Notes: generated by a model not told the origin, from the letters alone. Positions 15,987-25,806 are shown, counted from the first letter of the stretch. The stretch: DNA of 64,000 nucleotides from Pseudomonas sp. S31 (GCF_016648105.1 NZ_JACVVE010000008.1:1-64000); one strand, 5' to 3'. Translations and numbers: made by a program.

Positions 15987-18032
15987 TCAGGCTGTCCCGA
16001 TTTCCCCGCCATCGACCCGCTGGATCACCACTGTCGCCGCCCGTGGCCGCACCCGCGTGCCCGCTGGCGTCGCATCGGTGGCCTTGTCGCTGAACGGCCA
16101 ATTCCCCGGATGCTGCACGTTGATGAACAGCGTCTTGTTATCCGGCGTGAACGTGATGCCGGTCATCTCGCACCCGTTCGGGCCGACGAAGAAGCGCCGC
16201 AGGTCTATCTGATTCTGCCCATTGACCGCGACCTGCTTGCCGTCGGTACCCAGTAGCTGGGTGGGAATCACCGCCAGCAACTGGTCGTTGGTGTAGCCGG
16301 CCACGCTCTTCTCGCTGTTGTCGGTCTCGAACCACAGTACCCCTCGGCTATCGAAGCTCATGCCATCCGGGCTGGCGAACTGGTTCAACTCGCTCAGGCC
16401 CGAGCGGTTGATTTCGCTACTGCCGCTGGCATTGGCGCCATAGACGAAGATGTCCCAAGTGAAGCTCAGCTGATCGTCGCTGTCGTGCCAGCGGATGATG
16501 TGGCCGTGCAGGTTGGGGCCGCGCGGGTTGGCGTGGTCCGCCCTGTCGGCGCTGCGCACCAGGTTGTTGGTCAGGGTCAGGTAGGCATCACCGTTGAGCG
16601 GGTTGACGGCGGTCCATTCCGGGCGGTCCATGGGCGTGGCGCCCACGGCATCGGCGGCGCCACGGGTGTGCAGGATGATCCCCGGAAGGTCGCTGTATAG
16701 TGCGCCGAGGGTGCTGCCCGCGAGTGTGGGGGTAGCGGTCTGCAGCGGTAGCCACACGCCCTTGCCGTCGGCATCGAAGCGGGCCACGTAGAGCGTGCCA
16801 TGGTCCAGGTATTTGGCGCCGGTGGCCAGGCGGTCGGTGGGATTGGCATCGGCGGGGTCCCATGGCGCCGTGGAGACGAACTTGTACAGGTACTCGTTGT
16901 TGGAGTCGTCGCCCATGTACCAGACCAGCGGTTTGCCGGCTATCGCCAGACCTGGGCAGCAGCCTTCGTGGCGCACGCGCCCGAGGGCGGTACGCTTGGT
17001 GGCGCGAGTGCTGGCGTCGTAGGGGTCGATCTCGACGATGTATCCAAAGGTACTCGCCTCGTTGCGGTAGTCGTCGGTGGCACTTGCGCCGCGCGCGGTC
17101 ACGTTGAAGCGGGTGAATTCGTCGGCCACCTCGCTACTGTCGCCAGCGGCGCTTTCCCACTGGTACAGGCCTGTGGAAGTGACCACGCCGATGCGTGCCT
17201 GGTCGGCGGGCAGAGTACCCTTGTTGACGAAGATCCCCGGCCAGTTCTCCTCGCAGGTCAGGTAGGTGCCCCACGGCGTGTAGCCGTTGCCGCAGTTGTT
17301 GTTGGTGCCCCGGCAGCGGGTGCCGTCTGGCGAGAAGCGGGTCTTGACGTGCTCGGAGCCGCGCAGAGGGCCGGCGATGTCCATCTGCGAAGCGGTGGTG
17401 AAGCGGCGGTTGAGCGGGTCGTTGTCGACCACCTGCCAACGGCCATCGCGTTTTTTCAGGCGGACCACACCCGCGCCATGGGCGTTGATCTCCTTGCGTA
17501 CTTCTTCGGCGGGGCGTTTGCCGCTGGCGTCTACCGTCGGGCCATGCGGGTGCAGGGCCTGCTGGTCGATGTATTCGAAGTTGATGGCGAGCAGGCCGTC
17601 TTCCGAGCTGCCATCGATGGGGAAGAAGTGCATGCCGTCGTGGTGCATGCCCATGGCGTTGGCCTGGTCGGCGGCACTGTTGCTGCCATCGGCCTTCCAG
17701 GCCGCCCCGGCACTGTTCAGCGGCGTGCCCCAAGGGGCCAAGACGTAGGCGCTGTAGCCGGCGGCGATGGTGCAGCCATCGGTACGCGAGCCGGGAATGG
17801 ATTGAAAACCCAGCGCGAGCGTTGGCTTGCCTCCGGCAGCCGAGGTGGCTTCCTGCTTGGCGCTGGTGTTGTCGAAGCAGCCTGCCAGGCCGCCACCGGC
17901 AACCATGGCGATGGCGGCGCCCAGGCCACCGCGCATGACACTGCGGCGGCTCAGGTACAGGTCCATGACACTGGCCATCGGCAGGTTGCCGCTGCGGTTG
18001 CGATCCAGGTTGTCGCCGCTTTCTCGACTCAT
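15987..18032 (-). CDS. PhoX-family alkaline phosphatase, Tat-exported
   Basis: A 681-residue protein of the PhoX (DUF839) family, Ca/Fe-dependent phosphatases secreted through Tat. The N-terminus has the twin-arginine motif SRRSVMRGG (RR29-30), then a hydrophobic stretch ending in LAGC (C52), so it may be lipid-anchored after Tat export. Family-like segments include GTYLTCEEN, EGCCPGLA and FASPDGMSFDSRGVLWFETDN. It is convergent to the purL/NIF3 unit. No Pho box was identified in the short gap to the next gene. Confidence 0.85.
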   Translation of the reverse strand: MSRESGDNLDRNRSGNLPMASVMDLYLSRRSVMRGGLGAAIAMVAGGGLAGCFDNTSAKQEATSAAGGKPTLALGFQSIPGSRTDGCTIAAGYSAYVLAPWGTPLNSAGAAWKADGSNSAADQANAMGMHHDGMHFFPIDGSSEDGLLAINFEYIDQQALHPHGPTVDASGKRPAEEVRKEINAHGAGVVRLKKRDGRWQVVDNDPLNRRFTTASQMDIAGPLRGSEHVKTRFSPDGTRCRGTNNNCGNGYTPWGTYLTCEENWPGIFVNKGTLPADQARIGVVTSTGLYQWESAAGDSSEVADEFTRFNVTARGASATDDYRNEASTFGYIVEIDPYDASTRATKRTALGRVRHEGCCPGLAIAGKPLVWYMGDDSNNEYLYKFVSTAPWDPADANPTDRLATGAKYLDHGTLYVARFDADGKGVWLPLQTATPTLAGSTLGALYSDLPGIILHTRGAADAVGATPMDRPEWTAVNPLNGDAYLTLTNNLVRSADRADHANPRGPNLHGHIIRWHDSDDQLSFTWDIFVYGANASGSSEINRSGLSELNQFASPDGMSFDSRGVLWFETDNSEKSVAGYTNDQLLAVIPTQLLGTDGKQVAVNGQNQIDLRRFFVGPNGCEMTGITFTPDNKTLFINVQHPGNWPFSDKATDATPAGTRVRPRAATVVIQRVDGGEIGTA

Positions 18033-18134
18033 CAGGCTGTCCTTTTAGTGGCTGAGTGGGGAGAAAGCGCGACTTTAAGGCACCCATATGATGATTGTTT
18101 GGCAGTAATGTGAAGCAGGGCGGTAAAGCCGACG

Positions 18135-21100
18135 CTATTGGTTGCCTGATGTTTCAGAGTGGCCGCGTTTGCCCTGCACGCTCGATGCCCATTGCTCGTT
18201 ACGGTCGTGTCCGCTGGTCCTGAGCAGCCCCAGATCGAGCGCGTTTTCGCCTTGTGCCGCGCCCTTGCTCTTGGCGATGTCGGCAATGGCCGTGCCCAGG
18301 TCGGAGAGTGAGTTGGAGGCATCTATCGACACATCACGGCGATAATCGTTGCCGTTGAGCGATTCGCGTGTGACGGCCTTGGCCGCGAGTGCCACCTCGC
18401 CGTTGGCCGACTGCAAACGGGCGCCGACCAGGCGTGCGTCGCCGCCAACCTGCAGGTTCACTCCATCGCTGCCCTTGACGGCGGTTTGCCGAGCCACGGT
18501 GTCACGTTGAACCTGCGATACCTCGAGTTTGAGGGTAGGCGAAAGATTGGGGTCCGCCTTGCCCAGTGCCGGGCCGGCTTTGTCGTTCACTTTGTCACCC
18601 AGCGGCCCTGCTAAAGAGGTGGCAGCGTTGATGTAGCCTTGCGGGTTCTTTTCCTGGCTCAGCCGTGCGTCGCCGCTTACCCGCAAGGTATCGATGCGGT
18701 CCTTGCGGCTGGCGATGTGCAGGTCGCCCTCGACAGCTGCGCTGATACGCCCTGCTTCCAGGCTTGCGCCTTCGATACGGGTATTCCCACGGCTTTGCAG
18801 ATCGATGCGATCGGCACGCAGGTCGCTGGTGTTCCAGGTCTGATTGTCGCGTTGGTCGAGATCGACCTTGGCGCGGGCGTGAAGGCCGTGGGTATCGGTC
18901 GCCCCCTTGCTCATGTTGAAGCCGGCCCCGGCGCTGATGGCGAGGTTATCGCGTCGTTCATGGTTGGAGGAGCCTTCTATGTGCATGCCGCCGCCTGCCG
19001 CGTTGAGCGCGATCTGCCCAGCGGAGGCCTGCAGGCCTTGCAGGTGCAGGGCGACATCTTCACGTGCGGTGCTGGTGAGTGTGAGCTTGCCGGCGCTGGT
19101 GAACTCGGCATCGAGGCTTTGGCGCGCATCCTCGGTTTGCTTGCCGTGCTCGAAGTGGCCACCTATACCGCCGCCCTTGGTGTTGCCCATCTTTACGGCC
19201 AGTTCCAGGCCGCCGCCGAGTTTGCCGCCGGTGGCCGACTGCGTATTGCCAGCGGCCTGGACTTGCAGCAGGCCTTCGCTGTGCAGGGCGATCTCGGCAG
19301 GTTTGGCTTGGCGGGCGCCGATGCGTGTGCCTTCGAGCGACAGGTCGCCCCCGGCGTTCAGCAGCACCCGGCCCTGGGCGTCGATCTGGCCCACCTGGGC
19401 GGTGGTCTGCGTCGTTTGCCGCTGATCTTGGTCGAGATAGCCGCGGGTGTCCACGCCGGTGCTGCCCGGGCGGTTGCCGACCTTGGCCCAGGCGTTGCCG
19501 TCGAGTTGGCGGGCCAGTTGCTCGGTGCGATCGGTGGCCTGGGGCAACGACAGCGAGCCGCCGCTTTGCAGCAGCACGTCGCCTTTGCCGCCGTCGAAAC
19601 GCGTGCCTTCATAACGGCCGCTGCTGCCCAGTTGCACATGAATGCCCTGTTGCCCGTAGAGGCTGCCTGGGACTGCCGTGTTGGTCACGGTTTGCCGGTG
19701 CTGCGATCCGCCGCGGCCGGCACCGCGCACGTTCAGGTCGCTGCCTGTGCTGGTGTCGATGCGCAGGTCGCCACCGTAGGCCAGGCGCTGCACGCTCTCC
19801 AGGCGGGTGTTGCTGGCAGCCAGCAGGTTGTGTTGCTGGGCCTCGATTTGCAGTGTCCCTGCGTTGGCCCGCCAGGCCGTTGCCTGGTCGTCCAGCGTGT
19901 CGGCTTTGACCTTGACCCTGGCACCGGACATCTCGTTCACCTGGGCGAAGCCACGGCGTTGGTTTTCCAGGCGCTTGAGGTGCTCGACGGTCATGTCGCC
20001 ACCGATGCTAGGGGCCGCCATCGCATCCTCGGGCGATGCCTGCTGGAAGCGTGCTGCCTCTTCGCCCTGTACCAGCCGTTCGATCGGCCGGGTCAGATCG
20101 CGGTACTCGAGGCTCGCGCCTAAACTGCCCGACCAGTCGTTGCGCACCTCGGTACGCTCATGGCTGTCTTCGACGGCGCGATTGTCGATGTGCCGGGCAG
20201 TCACCTCGAGGGTTTGGCCTGCGTCGACCTTGGCTGCCTGGTTGACCATCGTGTCGGCGGTGAGCGTCAGGTTGCCGCTGGCCCGCAGTTCACTGCGCAG
20301 CACCTTGCGGTCGTGCTCGGACACTTGCGTACTGTTGTGGTGCCCTTCGACCAGGCTGCCCAGCCGGTCGATACCCCCGGTGAGCGTCAGCGCGCCACCG
20401 CTCTGGGTGTTGCTGGAGGTCGTGTCGCGTTCCTGGTGGCTGACGCCCAGGGTCACTTGCCGGGCGTGGACATCGAGGTCACCGGCGTTCGCCTGCACCT
20501 TCGAGCCGTCGATCTGCACATGAGAGTCGCTGGTCAGGGCAATCGAGCTGCCGGTCAGCTCGCTGGCAATCTGTGTACTGTTGCGCATCTGTTCGGTACC
20601 TGTGTTCACCGCGTAGCCCAAGCTCGCTGCGTATTGGCGCGAGCCTGGCTTGCCATCTTCGGCTTGCTGGGTTTGTCGGGCGCTGGCGGTGAGGCCGCGC
20701 CGTTGGTCGTGGGTGTCGCGTTCGTCCACCGATTGCGCACTGCCGATCAGCACCTTGCCCTTGGCATCGACTTGCAGATGCGCCCCCGCTGTGACTTTGG
20801 CACCCTGGATACGCAGCTCGTCGCGGCTGGCCAGGCGCAGGTTGCTGCTGGAACTGACGTCGCTCGTCAACACGTGTTGCGTGCGCGTGGTGCTCTCGCG
20901 TTCGTTGGCGATGAGGCCGAATAGCTTGCTGTCGTGCTCGCGTTCGACGGTGCGAGACTTGCCATGGTCCGCCTCGACCGCCAGCACGCCTTTCTCGCTG
21001 AACAGCACCGCATCCTGGGCGCCATGCGCGGTGCTGCCTTTGATGCTGACTTGGTCGGCGGTCATTGCCAGTTTGCCATCGGCAGTGACCTGGCTGCCGG

Positions 21101-22685
21101 CCAGGGAGTGGCCTTGGATGTCGTTGCCCTTGCGAGCACCGAAGAACGTACCCGAGACCAGGTCGCCCTGGTAGTGATCGGTGTTGCCGCGCTGCTCGAG
21201 GGCAAGGGTGCCAATTTCGATCTTGGCGGCCTTGATGTCCTGGTTGCCCTGGCTGTGCAGGGTGCTGCCCTGAACGCGCAGAGCGTCCTTGGCCGTGACC
21301 GTCATGCGCTCGGCATTGAGCTTGCTTGACCGGGCCGTCTCGCTGTAGCTGTCGGTGTCGCTGTCGCCGCGCCACAGGTCCTTGCGATGGCGGACCTGGT
21401 TCTGGGTTTGCTTGCTGTCGATACCGGCGAGAATATCCAGGCCGGCACCGCTTTCGAGGTTCAGTTCGCCTCCTGCGTCCACCTGCGCGGCAACCATCTT
21501 CATGTCGGCGCCCGAGCGCAACGCCGTGTCGCCGCGGCTTTGCAAGCTCACGCCGAGCGACTGCTGCTCGGTGCTGGTGGTTTCACGGCTATAGGTTTCA
21601 CGGGTGATGAACAAGAATTTCTTTTTCCAGTTTTCGCGGTCGTGGGTAATGCGCTTGCGGGCCTGGGCATCCAGGGTGAGCTTCTTGCCGGCTTTGGCTT
21701 CGATCTGATCAGCCTTGCCATCGACCGCACTCAGGGTCAGGTCGTCGGCGGCGCTCAGGCGCAAGGCGCCTGTGCCGCTGTGAAGCTCGCTCGGCTGGTC
21801 GGCTTGGCCCTCGATTTGCAGCGAGCCCGCGGAGTGAATCTCGATGCCGGAATCGGCTTTCATGAAGGCCGGCCCCATGCGCACGCCGGCACCCTCGGCG
21901 GTACTCACCACGCGGATCCGCCCCGCGCGCATGGCGCCGAACAGGCTGGCATCGATGCGCGATGGGGTGCCGGGCTGGTGTTCGACGATCCGTCGATCTT
22001 CTGCAGCGATACGATTGCGCCCGAGGGTCAGGTCGAGATCGCCCCGGGCCTCGAGCAAGCCTTTGCTGTCGATTCGCGGCGCGATCAGTTCGAGCGCACC
22101 GTCGCTATTGCTTTGCCCCCCCTCGAGCACCTGCAGGGTGCCGTGGGCGTTCAAGGTATTGAGGCTGCGTAACTGCTCGTCCTGCAGTTCTGGCGTGCCC
22201 ACCACGAACCCTGCGCGAGTGGTATTTATGAAGCTGCCGCCGTTGAGGGTGATGCCATTCGGGTTGGCCAGTATGTAGTCGGCGGAGCGGCCGAAGATCT
22301 CCTGGGGGCCTTCGATCAGCGAGGCGTTGCGGCTGATCACTTCGTTGAGGATGGTCGATGCTGCCTGGCCGTGGAACTGCGGGTTGGCGGTCAATGCACC
22401 GGCCAGCTTCGACTCGCCGGCCTGCAGGCCGTTGTTGAGTACCACACCGGCACTGGCGACGTTGTAGTCGATGAATTGGTTGTGTGACAGACCTTTGCTA
22501 TTGGGGGCGACGATGTCGATGACCGGTACACGATGGCCGCTGTTGATGATGGGCGTGCCTGACGGCCCCGTCGCGGCCTCCAGCCGGCCTTGTGCCAAGG
22601 CGGCACTAGGGCCGAGCAAGGCGAGGAAAATGGCCCAACGCAAGGTGTCAGGGTGGATAGACGTTGGTTGCGAGACTATCGGCAT
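18135..22685 (-). CDS. Two-partner secretion exoprotein (TpsA, haemagglutinin-like)
   Basis: A 1516-residue secreted protein. A signal peptide (about 1-31, ending in ALAQ) is followed by a complete TPS secretion domain (about 32-170) with the NPNGI motif at 141-145. The rest is a beta-helix of filamentous-haemagglutinin repeats. The middle part resembles the haemagglutinin-repeat section seen late in FhaB and CdiA. No VENN pretoxin motif and no distinct C-terminal toxin module are visible, and no immunity gene lies downstream, so an adhesin is more likely than a contact-dependent inhibitor. It starts 27 bases after tpsB in the same operon. It resembles a TPS pair I recall from P. putida KT2440. 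Confidence 0.9.
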   Translation of the reverse strand: MPIVSQPTSIHPDTLRWAIFLALLGPSAALAQGRLEAATGPSGTPIINSGHRVPVIDIVAPNSKGLSHNQFIDYNVASAGVVLNNGLQAGESKLAGALTANPQFHGQAASTILNEVISRNASLIEGPQEIFGRSADYILANPNGITLNGGSFINTTRAGFVVGTPELQDEQLRSLNTLNAHGTLQVLEGGQSNSDGALELIAPRIDSKGLLEARGDLDLTLGRNRIAAEDRRIVEHQPGTPSRIDASLFGAMRAGRIRVVSTAEGAGVRMGPAFMKADSGIEIHSAGSLQIEGQADQPSELHSGTGALRLSAADDLTLSAVDGKADQIEAKAGKKLTLDAQARKRITHDRENWKKKFLFITRETYSRETTSTEQQSLGVSLQSRGDTALRSGADMKMVAAQVDAGGELNLESGAGLDILAGIDSKQTQNQVRHRKDLWRGDSDTDSYSETARSSKLNAERMTVTAKDALRVQGSTLHSQGNQDIKAAKIEIGTLALEQRGNTDHYQGDLVSGTFFGARKGNDIQGHSLAGSQVTADGKLAMTADQVSIKGSTAHGAQDAVLFSEKGVLAVEADHGKSRTVEREHDSKLFGLIANERESTTRTQHVLTSDVSSSSNLRLASRDELRIQGAKVTAGAHLQVDAKGKVLIGSAQSVDERDTHDQRRGLTASARQTQQAEDGKPGSRQYAASLGYAVNTGTEQMRNSTQIASELTGSSIALTSDSHVQIDGSKVQANAGDLDVHARQVTLGVSHQERDTTSSNTQSGGALTLTGGIDRLGSLVEGHHNSTQVSEHDRKVLRSELRASGNLTLTADTMVNQAAKVDAGQTLEVTARHIDNRAVEDSHERTEVRNDWSGSLGASLEYRDLTRPIERLVQGEEAARFQQASPEDAMAAPSIGGDMTVEHLKRLENQRRGFAQVNEMSGARVKVKADTLDDQATAWRANAGTLQIEAQQHNLLAASNTRLESVQRLAYGGDLRIDTSTGSDLNVRGAGRGGSQHRQTVTNTAVPGSLYGQQGIHVQLGSSGRYEGTRFDGGKGDVLLQSGGSLSLPQATDRTEQLARQLDGNAWAKVGNRPGSTGVDTRGYLDQDQRQTTQTTAQVGQIDAQGRVLLNAGGDLSLEGTRIGARQAKPAEIALHSEGLLQVQAAGNTQSATGGKLGGGLELAVKMGNTKGGGIGGHFEHGKQTEDARQSLDAEFTSAGKLTLTSTAREDVALHLQGLQASAGQIALNAAGGGMHIEGSSNHERRDNLAISAGAGFNMSKGATDTHGLHARAKVDLDQRDNQTWNTSDLRADRIDLQSRGNTRIEGASLEAGRISAAVEGDLHIASRKDRIDTLRVSGDARLSQEKNPQGYINAATSLAGPLGDKVNDKAGPALGKADPNLSPTLKLEVSQVQRDTVARQTAVKGSDGVNLQVGGDARLVGARLQSANGEVALAAKAVTRESLNGNDYRRDVSIDASNSLSDLGTAIADIAKSKGAAQGENALDLGLLRTSGHDRNEQWASSVQGKRGHSETSGNQ

Positions 22686-22712
22686 GTTCTCGTTCTCTTT
22701 GTTGTGGGTGAA

Positions 22713-24392
22713 TCAGATGTGCAGGCTGCACTCCATGACCCAGTAGCCGGACTCCAGGTGTGAGCGGGGTAGGTCACTGGCATGGAGCGGGCGCTGGTAA
22801 TCGAGGCGCAGGCGCACAGAGGGCAGGGTCAGCTCCACGCCAACCGCCGCACCGGCGAGGTGCTGCGAGGGTTTGCCAGTGGCAGACTTTACCCAGCCAA
22901 CGTCCAGGCCTGCGTAAGGGCGCACTTGCAGGGGCTGGAACCACGGGGCCGGGAGCGGCTGGCTGAAGGTGTTGCGCCAAGCGCCGCCGCTGGCACCGGA
23001 GTACGTGCGCAGGCGAAACCCGCGCACGGTCGAATCGTCACTGACCAGCAACTGCTCGACCGCTGGCAAGGCGTGTTCGCTGTGCTGCAGGGCCAGTTCG
23101 CTTTGCCAGCGCCAGGGCCTGTCAACCGGGCCTTGGCGCAGGTGCAGCAGGTTGAAGCGGTATTTGCGAAAGTCCGGGCGCAGGCGTTCAGCGCCCAGGG
23201 GCGAGCGGTCGGCACCGAACCAATTCATGCCTTGGGCGGCGCCCAGGTAGGTGTTCCACAGGCCGTCTTGCAGCCAGAGCAGGTTGATGCCAGCCTCGAA
23301 GCTGGTCAGGGTCGGGCTTTGTTGAATGATGACGGCGCCCGCGCTGCGGTTGATCAGCTGCTTGCGGTCCAGCCTTGCGCTGGCACTGAGCAGTCCTTGT
23401 TGGTTACGCCACAGTACCCGTTCGATGCTTGCGCCTTGATACTGAGTGGTGCCGTCGCTGGTGCTCCGACTGTGGGGCAGCGGCGCTTGGTAGGTCAGTT
23501 GGCTGGCATTCAAGGCGAATGTCCACGGGCCATAAGGGATGCTGTAGTACAAGGTAAGGCCTTGGCTCCGGCCGGGGGCATCCAGCGCCGTGGAAATCAG
23601 CGAGACCCGTAGGTCGTCGTTCACCCCCAACGGGCTGTCCACGCCAAGCCCCACATAGAAACGATGGCGGCCGGTCAGTTCGGAGCCGCGGTTGTCCAAC
23701 CGGCTGTCCAGGTGCCAGCGCGAGCCGAGCTGCTGCGATTGTAGAACGACCCGGGTGCCGCCTTGCAGGTCGCCTGGCAACAGGTCAAGGCTCAGGTCGT
23801 AGGCGCGCAGCCGGTTGAGTTGGTCCAGCCCCTGCTCCAGAGCGGGGAGATGAAGAGGCCGGCCCACGGTGGCGGGGAACGCGCCTTTGAGCGACAGCGG
23901 CAACGTCGTGTCGGCGAACTCGATGGACTCGACGAACCCCTCGACGATGACGATATCCAGCGGGGCGTCATCCTTAGGCGGCTGTACCAGGTAGGGGCGG
24001 GTGGTGGGAAAGCCTTCGCGAACGTAGAGGGCTGTGATGGCCTTGAGCAGTTCGTTTATATCGCCGATGCCCATCCTTGGGCGGACCAGCCCGCGCAGGG
24101 CCCGCTCAAGTGCCGGGTCGGATATCTGTTGATTACCGACGATGCGCAGGCCCGATACAGCCCATTGGCGGCTATCGCCAGGCGCCTCGGGTGTCGAGGC
24201 CGGGCCTTGCGGCGCAGGGCGGCTTTGCCAGCGCTTGAGTCGTTGATCCTGCTCCTGGCGTTGCAATGAATGCTGTTGGTCGCGCAGGTGTTGAGTGGCG
24301 GGGTCGCTGGCCTGCGCCGTCGGGAGCATCAGCAGCGCGGACAGGCATCCAGCGAGCCGGCTGGAGAAGGCCGGGCAGAAGAGACAGTGCAT
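22713..24392 (-). CDS. Two-partner secretion outer-membrane transporter (TpsB, FhaC/ShlB family)
   Basis: A 559-residue outer-membrane transporter for the TpsA encoded just downstream. After a signal peptide there is a charged linker helix, a POTRA domain (about 78-155; SGLRIVGNQQISDPAL and REGFPTTRPYL) and a 16-strand barrel region ending in a C-terminal aromatic/hydrophobic strand (WVMECSLHI). A barrel motif VRPYAGLDVGWV is visible near the C-terminus. Gene order tpsB-tpsA with a 27-base gap indicates co-expression. A perfect palindrome is found in its leader. Confidence 0.92.
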   Translation of the reverse strand: MHCLFCPAFSSRLAGCLSALLMLPTAQASDPATQHLRDQQHSLQRQEQDQRLKRWQSRPAPQGPASTPEAPGDSRQWAVSGLRIVGNQQISDPALERALRGLVRPRMGIGDINELLKAITALYVREGFPTTRPYLVQPPKDDAPLDIVIVEGFVESIEFADTTLPLSLKGAFPATVGRPLHLPALEQGLDQLNRLRAYDLSLDLLPGDLQGGTRVVLQSQQLGSRWHLDSRLDNRGSELTGRHRFYVGLGVDSPLGVNDDLRVSLISTALDAPGRSQGLTLYYSIPYGPWTFALNASQLTYQAPLPHSRSTSDGTTQYQGASIERVLWRNQQGLLSASARLDRKQLINRSAGAVIIQQSPTLTSFEAGINLLWLQDGLWNTYLGAAQGMNWFGADRSPLGAERLRPDFRKYRFNLLHLRQGPVDRPWRWQSELALQHSEHALPAVEQLLVSDDSTVRGFRLRTYSGASGGAWRNTFSQPLPAPWFQPLQVRPYAGLDVGWVKSATGKPSQHLAGAAVGVELTLPSVRLRLDYQRPLHASDLPRSHLESGYWVMECSLHI

Positions 24393-24412
24393 CGAGGACC
24401 CCCGCGAATGGC

Positions 24413-24427
24413 GTACGTTTCACGTAC
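24413..24427. promoter_or_regulatory. Palindrome in the tpsB leader
   Basis: GTACG-TTTCA-CGTAC, a perfect 5-bp inverted repeat, lies about 21 bases upstream of the tpsB start codon. It could be an operator or a small leader hairpin controlling the tpsBA operon. Confidence 0.35.
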
Positions 24428-24553
24428 TCGTTTGCGTTGATCCTATTGTTTGTTGCACCCAAGTGGATGCAGTACCTGGGCTATGGATGATGTAGGGGGA
24501 GTGGGCTTGGCAGGACAGAAAGCTCCTACAATCTCAGTTCGACCACGGGACTA

Positions 24554-25108
24554 TCACGGGCGAATCTCGATCAGCGTGCCGTCGCGCACCAGGTCCCAGA
24601 CCTCGCGCATGTCGGCGTTGCGCATGGCGATGCAGCCGTCGGTCCAGTCCAGGGTATGGAAGTACCACTCGGGGTACTCGTCGTTGATCGGCGTGCCGTG
24701 GATCATGATCATGCTGCCGGCGCTGACACCTTCGCGGGTGGCCTGGGCGGCGTCGCGGATGTTCGGGTAGGTGATGTGCATGGCCAGGTTGAAACGGTCG
24801 CTTTGCTTGCGCCAGTCGAGCCAGTAAAGGCCTTCGGGCGTCTTTTTGTCACCTTCGCGCTGCTTGGCGCCCTTGGGCTGCTTGCCCAGGGAAATGCGGT
24901 AGGTCTTGAGCGGTTCGCCACGGCTGATCAGTTGCAGGCGGCGTTCGGACTTGATCACCAGCACCTTGTCGATCAGCGGCTGCATGGCGCTCTGCGACTG
25001 CGATTGCGGAACCACCAGCGGTTGTGGCTTGCGAATGATGGTCTCGGTGAAGGCCGCCTGGGACACCGAGGTAACGCAAAGGCAGAGGAGAGCGAACAAC
25101 CAGCGCAT
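24554..25108 (-). CDS. Periplasmic L,D-transpeptidase (YkuD domain)
   Basis: A 184-residue periplasmic enzyme that would form 3-3 peptidoglycan cross-links or attach lipoproteins. A signal peptide (about 1-19, VSQAA) is followed by a YkuD domain. The catalytic site has H137 in MIHGTP and C159 in TDGCIAM, close to the SHGC motif of the family. It lies directly downstream of the Nudix gene (20-base gap), on the same strand, so they may be co-transcribed. Confidence 0.9.
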   Translation of the reverse strand: MRWLFALLCLCVTSVSQAAFTETIIRKPQPLVVPQSQSQSAMQPLIDKVLVIKSERRLQLISRGEPLKTYRISLGKQPKGAKQREGDKKTPEGLYWLDWRKQSDRFNLAMHITYPNIRDAAQATREGVSAGSMIMIHGTPINDEYPEWYFHTLDWTDGCIAMRNADMREVWDLVRDGTLIEIRP

Positions 25109-25128
25109 GAAACGGTATCCCTGGAATG

Positions 25129-25680
25129 CTAGGAAGAGGGCGAGACGTTCATCGGCGGCAGGTACTCATGACCAATGGGGTAATGCTGCTCGATGCGGTC
25201 GCGATAGTAGCATTCTAGTGTGCGGGCGACGGTGCGGAAAGCCAGCTCGCCCCATGGAATCTGGTGTTCGTCGAAAAGTCGCACTTCCAGGCTCTCGACG
25301 CCCACGTCGAAGTCCAGGTCGGTCAGTTCGGCGCGGAAGAACACATGCACCTGGCTGATGTGCGGCAGGTCGAACAGCTGGTACAAGGCCATGTCGCCGA
25401 CTCGGGCACAGGCCTCCTCGACGGTTTCGCGACGGGCGGCCTGGTCGAGGGTCTCGCCGTTCTCCATGAACCCGGCGGGCAGGGTCCAGAAACCACGCCG
25501 TGGCTCGATGGCGCGGCGGCACAGCAGCACCTGGGTGCCCCAGGTGGGCAGCACGCCAGCGACGATGTTGGGGTTCTGGTAGTGAATGGTGTGGCAGGAC
25601 TCGCAGACATACCGCAGGCGGCTGTCGCCTTCGGGGATCCGCTGAATGACCGGCTGGCCGCACGCGCTGCAGAATTTCAT
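25129..25680 (-). CDS. Nudix hydrolase with N-terminal zinc ribbon
   Basis: A 183-residue protein. An N-terminal zinc ribbon (CSACG and CESCH, residues about 4-30) precedes a Nudix domain. The Nudix box runs from GFMENGE through RETVEEA and keeps all catalytic acidic residues. The zinc ribbon recalls NudC-type NADH pyrophosphatases, but the SQPWPFPxS motif of NudC is absent, so the substrate is unknown. The frame is open to 25779, but the start at 25680 gives the family-like MKFCSACG. Confidence 0.9.
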   Translation of the reverse strand: MKFCSACGQPVIQRIPEGDSRLRYVCESCHTIHYQNPNIVAGVLPTWGTQVLLCRRAIEPRRGFWTLPAGFMENGETLDQAARRETVEEACARVGDMALYQLFDLPHISQVHVFFRAELTDLDFDVGVESLEVRLFDEHQIPWGELAFRTVARTLECYYRDRIEQHYPIGHEYLPPMNVSPSS

Positions 25681-25806
25681 GCTGGGTTTCCTTGTACTTG
25701 GCCTTATCTTGGCGCGCCTGCAGGGGCCAGGGCAAGCGTGCGGGGCTTGGGTGCGTCGCGGCTTTGGTGCATCATGCAAGGCAGGCCTTGGAAACGAGAG
25801 TGCGCA

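Noticed and set aside
18639..20123. A 494-codon plus-strand open frame opposite tpsA
   Set aside because: Low-complexity Ala/Gly/Leu/Val translation produced by the repetitive tpsA sequence on the other strand.
18135..22685. TpsA as a contact-dependent inhibition toxin (CdiA)
   Set aside because: No VENN motif, no distinct C-terminal toxin segment and no small immunity gene downstream.
25129..25680. Zinc-ribbon Nudix protein as NudC (NADH pyrophosphatase/deNADding enzyme)
   Set aside because: The protein is short and lacks the SQPWPFPxS motif that follows the Nudix box in NudC.
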